From the NCBI RefSeq assembly GCF_042647165.1, contig NZ_JBHRUV010000022.1: a stretch of DNA of 64,000 nucleotides; one strand, written 5' to 3'. The stretch is from Camelimonas abortus. GTDB taxonomy: Bacteria; Pseudomonadota; Alphaproteobacteria; Rhizobiales; Beijerinckiaceae. The position numbers and the translations under genes are program-made. How positions within the stretch are numbered: position 1 is the stretch's first letter; each line of letters opens with the position of its first letter. Below are positions 26,855 through 36,289 of this stretch, in pieces. Below the pieces are notes generated by a model that made no database searches, had not been told where the DNA came from, and saw only the letters and a list, made by a program, of their open reading frames with translations.

Positions 26855-26910
26855 GTCAACCCCCAATCCGGTACAGGAAGCGGGCATGGCGACGCCAATT
26901 TGGGGTTGAC
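26855..26910. promoter_or_regulatory. Inverted repeat between metC and aapJ
   Basis: GTCAACCCC (26855-26863) and GGGGTTGAC (26902-26910) are perfect inverted copies; the match extends inward to about 13 bases with one mismatch. The arms are 38 bases apart and centred in the divergent metC/aapJ spacer. Each arm contains TTGAC pointing outward, so each could be the -35 of one of the two divergent promoters. Convincing -10 hexamers were not found. Confidence 0.5.
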
Positions 26911-27046
26911 CTTCCGGTCCGCCCCGCCTTGTCATTCCTGACGGTCCTGACCTGCCGGGCGGGCCACGCCCGGCGCGACCGCACCCCCCGCGCCGGCCGG
27001 CGGCCGGCGGGGGCGCGCCCCACAGCAGCAATGGAGGACATCGCGG

Positions 27047-28084
27047 ATGAAACGGGCGACTGGACGGCTGGCGATTGCCTGCGCGCTCACCCTGGCCTTT
27101 GGAAGCCTGATGGCCCTGGCGACGCCGGCGGCGGCGGGCCTGCTTGACCAGGTGCGGCAGCGCGGACAGCTGCTGTGCGGCGCCAACCCCGGCCTCGCCG
27201 GCTTCGGCGTGCCCGATGACAGCGGCCGCTGGACCGGGTTCGACGTCGACTACTGCCGCGCCATCGCCGCGGCGATTTTCGGCGATCCGGAGAAGGTGAA
27301 GTTCGTTCCGCTGGTGGCCAAGGACCGCTTCACCGCCCTGCAGACGGGCGAGATCGACGTGCTGGTGCGCAACACCACCTGGACCATGGCGCGCGACACC
27401 GCCCTCGGCGCCACCTTCGCCGCCATCAATTTCTACGACGGCCAGGGCTTCATGACGCGCCGGAGCCTCGGCCTCAAGTCGGCGCTGGAGCTCAACGGCG
27501 CCTCGATCTGCGTGCAGCAGGGCACCACCCACGAGCTCAACCTCGCCGACTATTTCCGCAGCCACGACATGAAGTACGAGATCGTCTCCTTCGGCAGCGC
27601 CGCCGAGACGATCCGCGCCTATGACGCTGGCCGCTGCGACGCCTTCACCAGCGACAGCTCCGCCCTCTACGCCGAGCGCCTGCGCCTGACCAGCCCGGAC
27701 GACCATGTGGTGTTGCCGGAGATCATCTCGCGCGAACCCTTCGGCCTCGCCGTGCGCAAGGGCGACCCGCAGTGGTTTGACGTGGTGCGCTGGGTGGGCT
27801 TTGGCCTCGTGGCGGCGGAGGACGCCGGCGTCACCCAGGCCAACGCCGTGGAGAAGGCGCAATCGTCCGATCCCGAGCTGCGCCGCATGCTCGGAACCGA
27901 GGGCCGCATGGGCGAGGCCATGGGGCTGCGGCCGGACTGGCTGTTGCAGGCGGTGAAGGCTGTCGGCAACTATGGCGAGATCTATGACCGCCATTTCGGC
28001 AAGGCTTCGCGCCTGCAGATTCCCCGCGGCCTCAACCGGCTGTGGAGGGACGGCGGCCTCATGTACGCGCCGCCGATCCGCTGA
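27047..28084 (+). CDS. aapJ: General L-amino-acid ABC transporter, binding protein
   Basis: This periplasmic solute-binding protein of 345 residues captures amino acids for the transporter encoded downstream. A signal peptide (hydrophobic residues about 8-22, cleavage after PAAA) precedes the type 3 binding fold: L-L-D-Q-V-R-Q-R-G-Q-L-L-C-G (25-38), GFGVPDDSGRWTGFDVDYCRAIAAAIFGD, DVLVRNTTWTMARD and the hinge region SICVQQGTTHELNLADYF. The C-terminus, LNRLWRDGGLMYAPPIR, is typical of AapJ/BztA. It is the first gene of aapJQMP; the gap of about 125 bases before aapQ is the largest in the operon. Confidence 0.93.
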   Translation: MKRATGRLAIACALTLAFGSLMALATPAAAGLLDQVRQRGQLLCGANPGLAGFGVPDDSGRWTGFDVDYCRAIAAAIFGDPEKVKFVPLVAKDRFTALQTGEIDVLVRNTTWTMARDTALGATFAAINFYDGQGFMTRRSLGLKSALELNGASICVQQGTTHELNLADYFRSHDMKYEIVSFGSAAETIRAYDAGRCDAFTSDSSALYAERLRLTSPDDHVVLPEIISREPFGLAVRKGDPQWFDVVRWVGFGLVAAEDAGVTQANAVEKAQSSDPELRRMLGTEGRMGEAMGLRPDWLLQAVKAVGNYGEIYDRHFGKASRLQIPRGLNRLWRDGGLMYAPPIR

Positions 28085-28208
28085 CCGGCGCGACCGTTGC
28101 GCAGCGCCGGCCGTGACCGGGCGGCGCGCGCCGCCCCCTGATCCTGGCCGGCGCGGGCCCGGCCGGCGGCGCGGCGGGCGACAGGGAGCCTTTTCCGGGA
28201 GGAGAGCG

Positions 28209-29423
28209 ATGACGCCACCACAGCGGCGCGCAGCAGTTTCCGGTCCGCGCGCGCGGCCACGCGCCGGCGGCTTGGCCGGCGATCCGGCGCTGCGGTCGTT
28301 TTTCTGGCAGGCGTTGCTGGTGCTGGCCGTCGCCGGCCTCGTGGTCTGGGCGGGACGCAACGTCGCCGCCAACCTGCGCGCCTCCAGCATCACCTACGGC
28401 TTCGACTTCCTCGGCGCGCCGGCCAATTTCGACATCACCGGCTCGCTGCTGCCGTTCCGCGCCGGCGACACCTACGCCATGGCGCTGCTCGCCGGCTTCG
28501 GCAACACCTTGGCCGCGGCTGCGCTGGCCATCGTGCTGGCCACGGCGCTGGGCTTCGTGGTGGGTGTGGCGCGCCTTTCCTCCAACGCGCTGCTGGCCGG
28601 CTGCGCAGGGGCCTATGTGGAGCTGCTGCGCAACACGCCTCTGCTGCTGCAGCTGCTGGTCTGGTACAACCTGGCGCTCAAGCCGCTGCCCGGGCCGCGC
28701 CAGTCCATCGCGCTGCCCGGCGGGCTGCTGCTCAACAACCGCGGGCTGTACCTGCCGTGGCCGGCGGATTCGCCGGCCTGGCGCGCCCTCGCCGTCGCCG
28801 TGGCGGCCAGCGTCGCGGCGGGGCTGGTGGCGCTGTGGCGCCGCCGGCGCCGGCGTCTGGCGGGCGGTCTTTCGGGCGCGGCCTGGCTGGCCGCGGCGGC
28901 GCTGCCGGCGGCGGTGGGCGCGGTCGCCGTCGTCACAGGCGCCGTCTCCGGCGGCCTGCCGGTGAGCTGGCCGCAGCTGCGCGGCTTCAACGTGTCCGGC
29001 GGGGTGACGCTGCTGCCCGAATTCGTGGCGCTCACCATGGGCCTTGCGGTCTACACCTCGGCCTTCATCGCCGAGATCGTTCGCGCCGGCGTGCAGGGCG
29101 TCAGCCGCGGCCAGCGCGAGGCGGGCCGGGCGCTGGGCCTCACGGAATGGCAGATCCTGCGGCTGGTCGTGCTTCCGCAGGCGCTGCGCATCATCATCCC
29201 GCCGCTCACCGGACAGTATCTCAACCTCACCAAGAACTCCTCCCTCGCCGTGGCCATCGGTTACCCCGATCTGGTGCTGGTGGGCGCAGGGCCGGTGCTG
29301 CAGAACACCGGCCAGGCGCTGGAAGTGATTTCGCTGATCATGCTGGTCTACCTCTCCCTGTCCCTGCTCACAGCCGCGCTGATGAACTGGTGGAACGCCC
29401 GCATGGCGCTGGTGGAGCGGTGA
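28209..29423 (+). CDS. aapQ: General L-amino-acid ABC transporter, permease AapQ
   Basis: This is one of the two inner-membrane subunits. The 404-residue protein has the layout of AapQ/BztB, which are much longer than ordinary amino-acid permeases because of an inserted segment with extra helices (here residues about 160-260). Motifs are AYVELLRNTPLLLQLLVWYN (135-155) and the ATPase-contacting EAA loop REAGRALGLTEWQILRLVVLPQALR (about 300-325). I chose ATG 28209, preceded by GGGAGGAGAGCG. It ends 16 bases before aapM. Confidence 0.93.
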   Translation: MTPPQRRAAVSGPRARPRAGGLAGDPALRSFFWQALLVLAVAGLVVWAGRNVAANLRASSITYGFDFLGAPANFDITGSLLPFRAGDTYAMALLAGFGNTLAAAALAIVLATALGFVVGVARLSSNALLAGCAGAYVELLRNTPLLLQLLVWYNLALKPLPGPRQSIALPGGLLLNNRGLYLPWPADSPAWRALAVAVAASVAAGLVALWRRRRRRLAGGLSGAAWLAAAALPAAVGAVAVVTGAVSGGLPVSWPQLRGFNVSGGVTLLPEFVALTMGLAVYTSAFIAEIVRAGVQGVSRGQREAGRALGLTEWQILRLVVLPQALRIIIPPLTGQYLNLTKNSSLAVAIGYPDLVLVGAGPVLQNTGQALEVISLIMLVYLSLSLLTAALMNWWNARMALVER

Positions 29424-29439
29424 AGGAGGGCCATCACCC

Positions 29440-30551
29440 ATGAGCGCGATCCAGGGCATGGCCGCCGGGCCGGCGCGGGGCGCGCGCCTCGCGCAGACGC
29501 TGCGGGGCCTCGTCTCCTCGCCGCTGAACCTGGCGCTGACGCTGCTGGCGCTGGCGCTGGCGTGGACGCTGGCGCTGCCGGCGGTGAACTTCCTCCTCGT
29601 CGACGCGGTGTGGAGCGGCGCGGACCGCGACGCCTGCCTGGCGACCCGCCCGGGCGAAACCGTCGGCGCCTGCTGGCCGTTCATCTTCCGCCGCATCGGC
29701 TATTTCGTTTACGGCCAGTATCCGGCGGCGGAGCGCTGGCGTCCGGACCTGGCGATGGCGCTGTGCGCGCTCAACCTGGCGTGGGCGCTGCATCCGCGGG
29801 CGCCGTGGCGCGGGGCGGCGCTGGCCACGTTCGTGCTGCCGTTTCCGGTCGTGGCCTGGATCCTGCTTTACGGTCCGGGCTTTTCGGGACTGGAGACCGT
29901 GCCGACGCACCTGTGGGGCGGGGTGCTGGTGACGCTGGTCATCTCCTTTGTGGGGATCATTTTTTCGCTGCCGGCCGGGATATTGCTGGCGCTCGGGCGG
30001 CGCTCGTCCATGCCGGCGGTGCGGGCGGCGGCGATCGTGTTCATCGAGGTGATGCGCGGCGTGCCGCTGATTGCGGTGCTGTTCATGGCCAACCGCATGC
30101 TGCCGCTGTTCCTGCCGCCGGGCGTGCTGCCGGATCCGCTGCTGCGGGTGATGGCGGGCGTTTGCCTGTTCGCCGCGGCGGGCATGGCGGAGGTGATCCG
30201 CGGCGGCCTCCAGGCGCTGCCGCGGGGACAGTATGAGGCGGCGGCCGCGCTGGGCCTCGGCTACTGGCGCGCCCATGTCTACGTCATCCTGCCCCAGGCG
30301 CTGCGGCTGGTGCTGCCGGGTGTCGTCAACACCTTCATCAGCCTGCTCAAGGACACCACCCTGGTGACCGTGGTGGGCATATTCGACCTGCTGACCGCCA
30401 TCGACGTCAGCGCCCGCGACGTCGCCTGGGCGACGCCGGTGACAGCGGTCACCGGCTACGCCTTCGCCGCCCTGTTCTATTTCGCGTGCTGTTACGCCAT
30501 GTCGCGCTACGCCGCGGCCATGGAACGACGCCTCGCCGCCGGGAGACGCTC

Positions 30552-30555
<4 letters not shown>
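29440..30555 (+). CDS. aapM: General L-amino-acid ABC transporter, permease AapM
   Basis: This 371-residue protein is the second permease, pairing with AapQ. It has an early helix (residues about 25-50), the AapM-type loop with cysteines (DRDACLATRPGETVGACWPFIFRRIGYFVYGQYP), several hydrophobic segments, the conserved EVMRGVPLIAVLFMANRM and the EAA loop YEAAAALGLGYWRAHVYVILPQALRL. Its stop overlaps the start of aapP in an ATGA, a sign of coupled translation. A GAAGGAGG site lies before the start. Confidence 0.93.
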
Positions 30556-31355
<800 letters not shown>

Positions 31356-31530
31356 CGCGGGCGCGGCCGGAGCCGCGGCGCCGTGCGCGCGGGAGGCCTT
31401 GCGCGCGCGCCCGCCGAACCGCGGCCCCGGCCCGCGAACGGGCCATGGCGCGCCCGCAGTTCCCCGGCCGTCACGCCGGGCCTGACCCCGGGGGGCACGG
31501 CGCGCCCCGGCTGCGCCGGCCGGCGGCCGC

Positions 31531-32379
31531 TTACGCCGGCCCGGTGACCACGGGCGCGTCGGGCAGGGCGCCCCATTCGCTCCAGGAGCCGTCGTAAAGG
31601 CGCGGCAGCGGCGCGCCCAGCTCGTAAAGCGCCAGCGCCACCGTCGCCGCGGTGACGCCCGAGCCGCAGGTCGTCACCGCCGGCGCCGACAGGTCCACTC
31701 CGGCCTCGGCGAACGCCCGCCGCAGCGCGTCGGCCGGCTTCAGCGCGCCGTCCGCCACCAGCGAGCCCGCCGGCACGTTGCGCGCGCCCGGCATGTGGCC
31801 GCTGGCGAGGCCGGGGCGCGGCTCCGGGGCCGCGCCGGTGAACCGCTCCGCCGGACGCGCGTCGATGATCTGGCGGCCGCCGCCGGCGATCCAGCCGCGC
31901 ATGTCGCCGGCGGTGGCGACGGCGTCGGGCAGGGGGCGGGCGCGGAACGTCGCCGGCGCCGGACGCGCCGGCCCGGATTCCAGCGGCCGGCCCTCCGCCC
32001 GCCACTTCGGCAGGCCGCCGGCGAGAATGTGGACCCGCTGCGCGCCCATCACCCTGAGCATCCACCACACCCGCGGCGCCGAAAACAGCCCGGCCGAATC
32101 ATAGACCACGATGGTCCGGTCCTCCGACAGTCCGAGCGCGCCCGCGGCGGAGGCGAAAAGCTCCGGCGGGGGCAGCATGTGCGGCAGGGGTGAGGCGGGA
32201 TCGCGGACCTCGTCGATGTCGAGCCGCACGGCGCCGGGAATGTGGCCGGCGAGAAATTCGGCGGCGGCGTCGCGGCCGGAGCCGGGCATGTGCCAGCTGC
32301 CGTCCACCACCGCCGGCGGAGCCGCGCCGGCGAGCTGTTCCGCGAGCCATCCGGTGCTGACAAAAACGGCGCCTGACAT
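31531..32379 (-). CDS. sseA: 3-mercaptopyruvate sulfurtransferase
   Basis: This enzyme has two rhodanese domains in 282 residues. The N-terminal, inactive domain (about 5-125) has VVDGSWHMPGSGRD, HIPGAVRLDIDEVRD and VVYDSAGLFSAPRVWWML. The C-terminal, catalytic domain (about 155-280) has IIDARPAERFTG, HMPGARNVPAGSLV and the active-site loop TTCGSGVTA with C238. The loop C-G-S-G-V-T is the mercaptopyruvate type rather than the thiosulfate (C-R-x-G-x-R) type. ATG 32379 is preceded by GGGAGAAG. It probably works in cysteine-derived sulfur metabolism; no partner gene is adjacent. Confidence 0.93.
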   Translation of the reverse strand: MSGAVFVSTGWLAEQLAGAAPPAVVDGSWHMPGSGRDAAAEFLAGHIPGAVRLDIDEVRDPASPLPHMLPPPELFASAAGALGLSEDRTIVVYDSAGLFSAPRVWWMLRVMGAQRVHILAGGLPKWRAEGRPLESGPARPAPATFRARPLPDAVATAGDMRGWIAGGGRQIIDARPAERFTGAAPEPRPGLASGHMPGARNVPAGSLVADGALKPADALRRAFAEAGVDLSAPAVTTCGSGVTAATVALALYELGAPLPRLYDGSWSEWGALPDAPVVTGPA

Positions 32380-32456
32380 GCGTCTTCTCCCTGTTGCGGG
32401 CGGTGAGCCTGCGCAATAGAGGGCTCCGCGGCGCCGATGTCAAAGCGCCGGCCGCC

Positions 32457-33203
32457 TCACACCAGGATGCGGCCGCCCCGGTCGCGGGCGCGCAGGTCGA
32501 GGCAGGGCGCGAAGCGCTCGCCCGCCCGGGGCGGCGCCGGGCGCCGGCGCGCTCCGGCGGCGGAACGGTCCAGCAGGTAGCGCGTCAGCGCGTCGTCGCC
32601 GGGCTCCGGGGCGACCCGCATTTCCGCCGCCAGCAGCCGGGGATTGCTCCACACCAGCCGCAGCCGCCGCTGGATTTCCGGCAGGCGCAGGTCCTCCATG
32701 AAAATGCGGTGGCGGCCGCCGTCGGGAAAGGGCGCGTAACCGGTCCCGGCGCCGGAGAAATCGGCGTAAAGCTCGATGACCCGGCCGATGTCGAGAATGA
32801 TCAGGAAAGGCGGCGGCTCGGGGAGGGCGCGGGCGTAGTGCTCGGCCTGCATGCGGGCCGCGGTCATGGCCCGGCGCCAGGCGAGGGCGCCGCGCAGCGT
32901 CGGATCGCGCCTGCCGGCCTGGTCGCGCCAGCGGGCGAGGGTCGACTGCTTGGTCTCCAGCACGAAGCAGCCGCGCTTGAACAGGTCGATGCGGCCGAGT
33001 CGCTGGCGCCCGTTGAGGGCGCCGAAGCTGACGAGTTTTTCGAAGACGTAATGGTTGTCGCTGTCGTCTTCGCGCGCGAAGTCAGGCGCCGGCAGCGCAA
33101 GCGCCTCGCAGAGCCGGATGATGAACAGCTGGCCGTTGGCCAGTTCACCGGAAATGACGCCTTTCGCTTCTTCAACGAGCTGGTCGATCGTTGTCCGCCG
33201 CAT
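32457..33203 (-). CDS. Isolated N-terminal nuclease domain of an MmeI-like type IIG R-M enzyme
   Basis: This 248-residue protein resembles the start of MmeI-like (type IIL) single-chain restriction-modification enzymes, which usually run to about 900 residues or more. Visible are the early helical segment, the YVFEKLVSFG block, then GRIDLFKRGCFVLETKQ, a PD-(D/E)xK-type nuclease centre with Asp followed by E-x-K, the AEHYARALPEPPPFLIILDIGRVIELYADFSG block, and LRLVWSNP. The methyltransferase and target-recognition parts are absent: after about residue 200 only an Arg/Pro-rich tail follows, then the stop. It is either a remnant of a deleted system or a domesticated nuclease. The ATG follows GGAG at nine bases. 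The sseA gene begins 77 bases beyond its end. Confidence 0.6.
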   Translation of the reverse strand: MRRTTIDQLVEEAKGVISGELANGQLFIIRLCEALALPAPDFAREDDSDNHYVFEKLVSFGALNGRQRLGRIDLFKRGCFVLETKQSTLARWRDQAGRRDPTLRGALAWRRAMTAARMQAEHYARALPEPPPFLIILDIGRVIELYADFSGAGTGYAPFPDGGRHRIFMEDLRLPEIQRRLRLVWSNPRLLAAEMRVAPEPGDDALTRYLLDRSAAGARRRPAPPRAGERFAPCLDLRARDRGGRILV

Positions 33204-33288
33204 TGCGCTTCACTCCATCTGCAGATATTCCTGAAGAATTTTGCGCAGAATCCAGCAAGAGTCCATGAATCAACGGAAAATATGAAAG

Positions 33289-33304
33289 TAGATATATTTA
33301 TCTA
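33289..33304. promoter_or_regulatory. Perfect AT-rich dyad upstream of the MmeI-like gene
   Basis: TAGATA (33289-33294), spacer TATT, then TATCTA (33299-33304) form a perfect inverted repeat about 86 bases upstream of the nuclease-domain start. Its size suits a small dimeric repressor, such as the controller proteins that regulate some restriction-modification genes, but no such gene is nearby. A promoter function for the AT-rich DNA is equally possible. Confidence 0.4.
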
Positions 33305-33494
33305 TAACGCCAGACTTGCCGCTGCCCTAGCGTTATTTGCCGTCGGGGCGCGGGCGTCAGTGGACCGGGCGCGCCGACGCCGCGCGACGATCCGGCGTTC
33401 GCAGGGTCCGCGTCCGCAAGGCCGGCGGGCGCGACGGCCGCGGGCGCCGGCAGGCGGAGCAGGCGCGATGCAGGCGGCGGGGAGGGCGCGAGGC

Positions 33495-33519
33495 GGGCAG
33501 GACGGGAGGCGGGAAAGGG
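33495..33519 (+). other. Potential G-quadruplex
   Basis: Four GGG runs (33495, 33504, 33511 and 33517) are separated by loops of 6, 4 and 3 bases, fitting the canonical G3 motif. It lies just beyond the stop of the VOC gene. Such motifs arise often by chance in DNA this GC-rich. Confidence 0.35.
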
Positions 33520-33570
33520 CGCGGCAGGCGGCGGCGCCGGAAGGGCCGCCGGCTTGGCCCGCGCCGGCGC

Positions 33571-34341
33571 TCACACCGTAACGAAGCGCACGCCGCACAT
33601 GCGGAAGCCGTCGCCGTCGGCCGGGTAGCCGCGTTCGGCCGCGCGCCGCGCCACGCCCTGCGGGTCGGCGGTCTCCACCACGACGGCGCGCAGGCTCTCG
33701 CGCGTTCCCGCCGGCGCGGGCGCGAAGCGGATGTTGATCATGTCCACGTCGATGCGGCCGCCGTCGCCCTCCGGCCGGTAATCCTTCTCCACCAGCCGGG
33801 CCCAGTGGCGGCCGAGACCGTGCGGGTCCGGGCTTTCGACGATGATCTCGCGGATTCCCCGCGTCACGTCGGTGCAGATGGCCTCCCGCCAGCCGTCGCC
33901 GCCGGCCGGATAGTAGGGCCCCATCGGATCGGCCTCTCCGGGGGTGTGGTCAAATTCGATCATGGTCGCCCGGCACTGGCGCGGGTGCAGCTGAACGGCG
34001 GTGAAGCCGCCGTCGGAGATGGCGTGGGCGGTGGGCACGCCCATGGCCGCTGCGTGGGCTCCGCGCCGCTCCGGGTCGCTGCAGTTGAATATCGCCATGT
34101 AGCCGCCGACGCCGCCGGTGCGCTCCATGAACCGGCCTGCCGCGGTGTTCTCCCTGAACGGCGCCACCACCTCGATGAAGGCGAGGCCGAACGGGAACAG
34201 CGCGTTGTGCAGGCCGTATTTCGCCACGTGCGGATCCTGGTATGCGAGGCGCACGCCGAACACGTGCCGGATGTCGTCGATGGCCCGCCCGAGGTCGTCG
34301 GTGGCGAGCGCGATCTGGCGCAGACGGAAATAGTCGCTCAC
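33571..34341 (-). CDS. VOC (glyoxalase-fold) family protein
   Basis: This 256-residue protein looks like a two-module member of the vicinal-oxygen-chelate superfamily: LRQIALATDDLGRAIDDIRHVFGV at residues 6-29, GLAFIEVVAPF near 53-63, then a second, weaker half beginning around IREIIVESPDPHGLGRHWARLVEKDY. Substrate is unknown; dioxygenases, lyases and resistance proteins share the fold. H74-type metal ligands are not obvious. The start is a GTG at 34341 after GGGAGAAA. The TetR gene is divergent from it, 319 bases away, so it may control this gene. Confidence 0.75.
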   Translation of the reverse strand: MSDYFRLRQIALATDDLGRAIDDIRHVFGVRLAYQDPHVAKYGLHNALFPFGLAFIEVVAPFRENTAAGRFMERTGGVGGYMAIFNCSDPERRGAHAAAMGVPTAHAISDGGFTAVQLHPRQCRATMIEFDHTPGEADPMGPYYPAGGDGWREAICTDVTRGIREIIVESPDPHGLGRHWARLVEKDYRPEGDGGRIDVDMINIRFAPAPAGTRESLRAVVVETADPQGVARRAAERGYPADGDGFRMCGVRFVTV

Positions 34342-34660
34342 GGCGTTTCTCCCGGAGTGTCCCCCGCGTCGGGGCTGCTGTCGTTGCGGGCGCCAGTATG
34401 CCGGCGCGCGTCCGCGCGCGCCATCACGCCCGCCGACGCCCGGGGTTTTTCATGACGCATGGCGGCGCCTGTGGTGGCGGGCGCCGGCAAATGCCTTTAT
34501 GCAGAAAGCGGGAAACAGGCGCGTTGCGGCGCCAGGTCCGGCGGACGGATGCAGGGCCCTGCGCCTCGCCGGCCATTCCTCCGGGGCGCCGGCGGCGGGG
34601 CGTCGCGGCGGCGCCCGCGCGCAGGACAGGAACGGACGGCGACGTCCGCCAGGAGGAGAG
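34342..34660. other. Divergent intergenic region, VOC and TetR genes
   Basis: 319 bp that should hold the promoters of both genes and any operator for the TetR protein. I looked for a clear palindrome of TetR-operator size and did not find one by eye. Confidence 0.35.
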
Positions 34661-35368
34661 ATGACCGTCACCGCAGGCGTCCGGCTCGACGCGCGCCAGC
34701 GCCGCAGCCGCCGGGCGCTGTATGAGGCGCTCGACCAGCTGCTGGCCGAACGCCCTTACGCCGACATCACCGTCACCGATCTCGTCGAGCGCGCCTCGGT
34801 GGGCCGGCAGACCTTCTACCGCCATTTCGAGAGCATCGACGCCATGCTCGAACAGCGGCTGAAGGAAGACATGGCGGACCATTTCGCCTTCGCCCGCCAG
34901 CTCGCCGCCGAAGGCGGCCCCGTCTTTCAGGACTGGGTGGAGCGCGTCGCCGCCGACGCCTTCACCCGCGCAGGCCGCCAGCCGCGGCTGTACCGCCTGA
35001 TTCTGGGCGGCGACGCCGGCGGCGGCGCCCTGCGGGCCTTCACCACTCAGATCGCCCGCATGATGATGTTCGCCCCGGGGGTCAGTCCCGGCGCCGACCC
35101 CGCCACGCAGCGGTTCGTCAGCGCCTATTACGCCGGCGCGGTGAGCTCGTTCCTGCTGGAGTGGCTGCGCGATCCGGCCGGCCGCACGCCGGAAGAGATG
35201 GGCGCGCTGTTCGCCCGCCTCAGCGTCGCGCCCCAGGCGGATGCGGAACGGGGCCGGGCGACAGGCCCCGCCGCGGATCAGGCCGCTGGCGAGACGGAGA
35301 CGCATGCTGCCTGCGCGCCGCCGGGCCGTGCAGGGGACGCCTCAATGAACGCCACGACGGGGGAATAA
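34661..35368 (+). CDS. TetR/AcrR-family transcriptional regulator
   Basis: This 235-residue protein has an N-terminal TetR helix-turn-helix: ALYEALDQLLAERPYADITVTDLVERASVGRQTFYRHFESIDAML (residues about 18-62), with the typical GRQTFYRHF recognition helix. The C-terminal ligand domain (about 70-190) is helical and not conserved enough to suggest a ligand. Beyond residue 190 is a low-complexity Ala/Gly/Glu tail. The start has a strong AGGAGGAGAG ribosome site. By position it probably regulates itself and the divergent VOC gene. Confidence 0.88.
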   Translation: MTVTAGVRLDARQRRSRRALYEALDQLLAERPYADITVTDLVERASVGRQTFYRHFESIDAMLEQRLKEDMADHFAFARQLAAEGGPVFQDWVERVAADAFTRAGRQPRLYRLILGGDAGGGALRAFTTQIARMMMFAPGVSPGADPATQRFVSAYYAGAVSSFLLEWLRDPAGRTPEEMGALFARLSVAPQADAERGRATGPAADQAAGETETHAACAPPGRAGDASMNATTGE

Positions 35369-35551
35369 GGGGAAGGGGGACCGAAGGCCCGGCCGGCCGG
35401 AAAGACCGGGGTCACGACCGGCGACGGCGCGCCGGCCGCCGCAGCGCCGCCCACGGCGGAATGCTGCCCAGTGGAGCCTGCACGCCAGAAACGCGCCGCG
35501 ACTGGCGCGCGTCGCCGGGACATCATTCTGGCGAATGAACGGTCGGGGAGA

Positions 35552-35625
35552 TGGAGGCCTCGCCCGGAATCGAACCGGGGTACAAGGATTTGCAGTCCTC
35601 TGCGTAACCACTCCGCCACGAGGCC
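35552..35625 (-). tRNA. tRNA-Cys (anticodon GCA)
   Basis: A 74-nt cloverleaf on the minus strand with acceptor GGCCTCG/CGAGGCC, anticodon loop CTGCAAA (GCA), T-arm GGTTCGATTCC and encoded CCA (35552-35554). Confidence 0.97.
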
Positions 35626-35843
35626 TCTGGGCGCGGTAATAGCCGGGGCGCCGGCCGAGGGCAACTCCCCCGGACGCGTTTTCCCGGTCCGCCGGCCAGG
35701 TTTTCCCAAGGGCGGCGCTGGCGGCGCACTTGTCCACACCTGCGGCGGGCGCCGTGCACAGGCGGCGGGCGCGGCGGCCCCAATTCGCCGTTGCGGGACT
35801 TGCACGGGCGCCCCTCATCGGATACACCGCGGCCATCAAGTGA

Positions 35844-35918
35844 TCCCCGGTAGCTCAGCGGTAGAGCAACCGGCTGTTAACCGGTTGGTCGCTGGTTCGA
35901 ATCCGGCCCGGGGAGCCA
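35844..35918 (+). tRNA. tRNA-Asn (anticodon GTT), copy 1
   Basis: A 75-nt cloverleaf with acceptor TCCCCGG/CCGGGGA, anticodon loop CTGTTAA (GTT), T-arm GGTTCGAATCC and encoded CCA. It is identical to the copy at 35983 but has a different upstream flank, so it is a genuine first copy. Confidence 0.97.
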
Positions 35919-35982
35919 CCTTCTCCTGCAGAAGCTGGCGCGCTTGACGCTCCGCATGCCCCGCATGCGCGTGAGAAGGCGT

Positions 35983-36057
35983 TCCCCGGTAGCTCAGCGG
36001 TAGAGCAACCGGCTGTTAACCGGTTGGTCGCTGGTTCGAATCCGGCCCGGGGAGCCA
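35983..36057 (+). tRNA. tRNA-Asn (anticodon GTT), copy 2
   Basis: Identical 75-nt tRNA-Asn, 64 bases after copy 1. Together they form a plausible tandem pair. Confidence 0.95.
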
Positions 36058-36214
36058 CTCCCGCCTCCATGGCGACGCCGTTTTTCTCCACCTGTATTGT
36101 AACTGGCGCCGGGTCCACATGCGGGGAAGGCGCGCCCGGAACCGCCCGGANCTTCTCCTGCAGAAGCTGGCGCGCTTGACGCTCCGCATGCCCCGCATGC
36201 GCGTGAGAAGGCGT

Positions 36215-36289
36215 TCCCCGGTAGCTCAGCGGTAGAGCAACCGGCTGTTAACCGGTTGGTCGCTGGTTCGAATCCGGCCCGGGGAGCCA
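36215..36289 (+). tRNA. tRNA-Asn (anticodon GTT), copy 3, possible assembly duplicate
   Basis: Identical to copy 2 and lying in the second half of the 231-bp duplication after the N. The tRNA structure is sound, but its existence as a separate gene is doubtful. Confidence 0.5.

Larger units (their letters stand above)
33204..33570. other. AT-rich then G-rich intergenic region
   Basis: 367 bp with no gene seen. Positions 33200-33330 are strikingly AT-rich for this chromosome and hold a perfect dyad (33289-33304). Positions 33420-33560 are purine-rich on the plus strand and contain a G-quadruplex motif (33495-33519). Confidence 0.45.
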
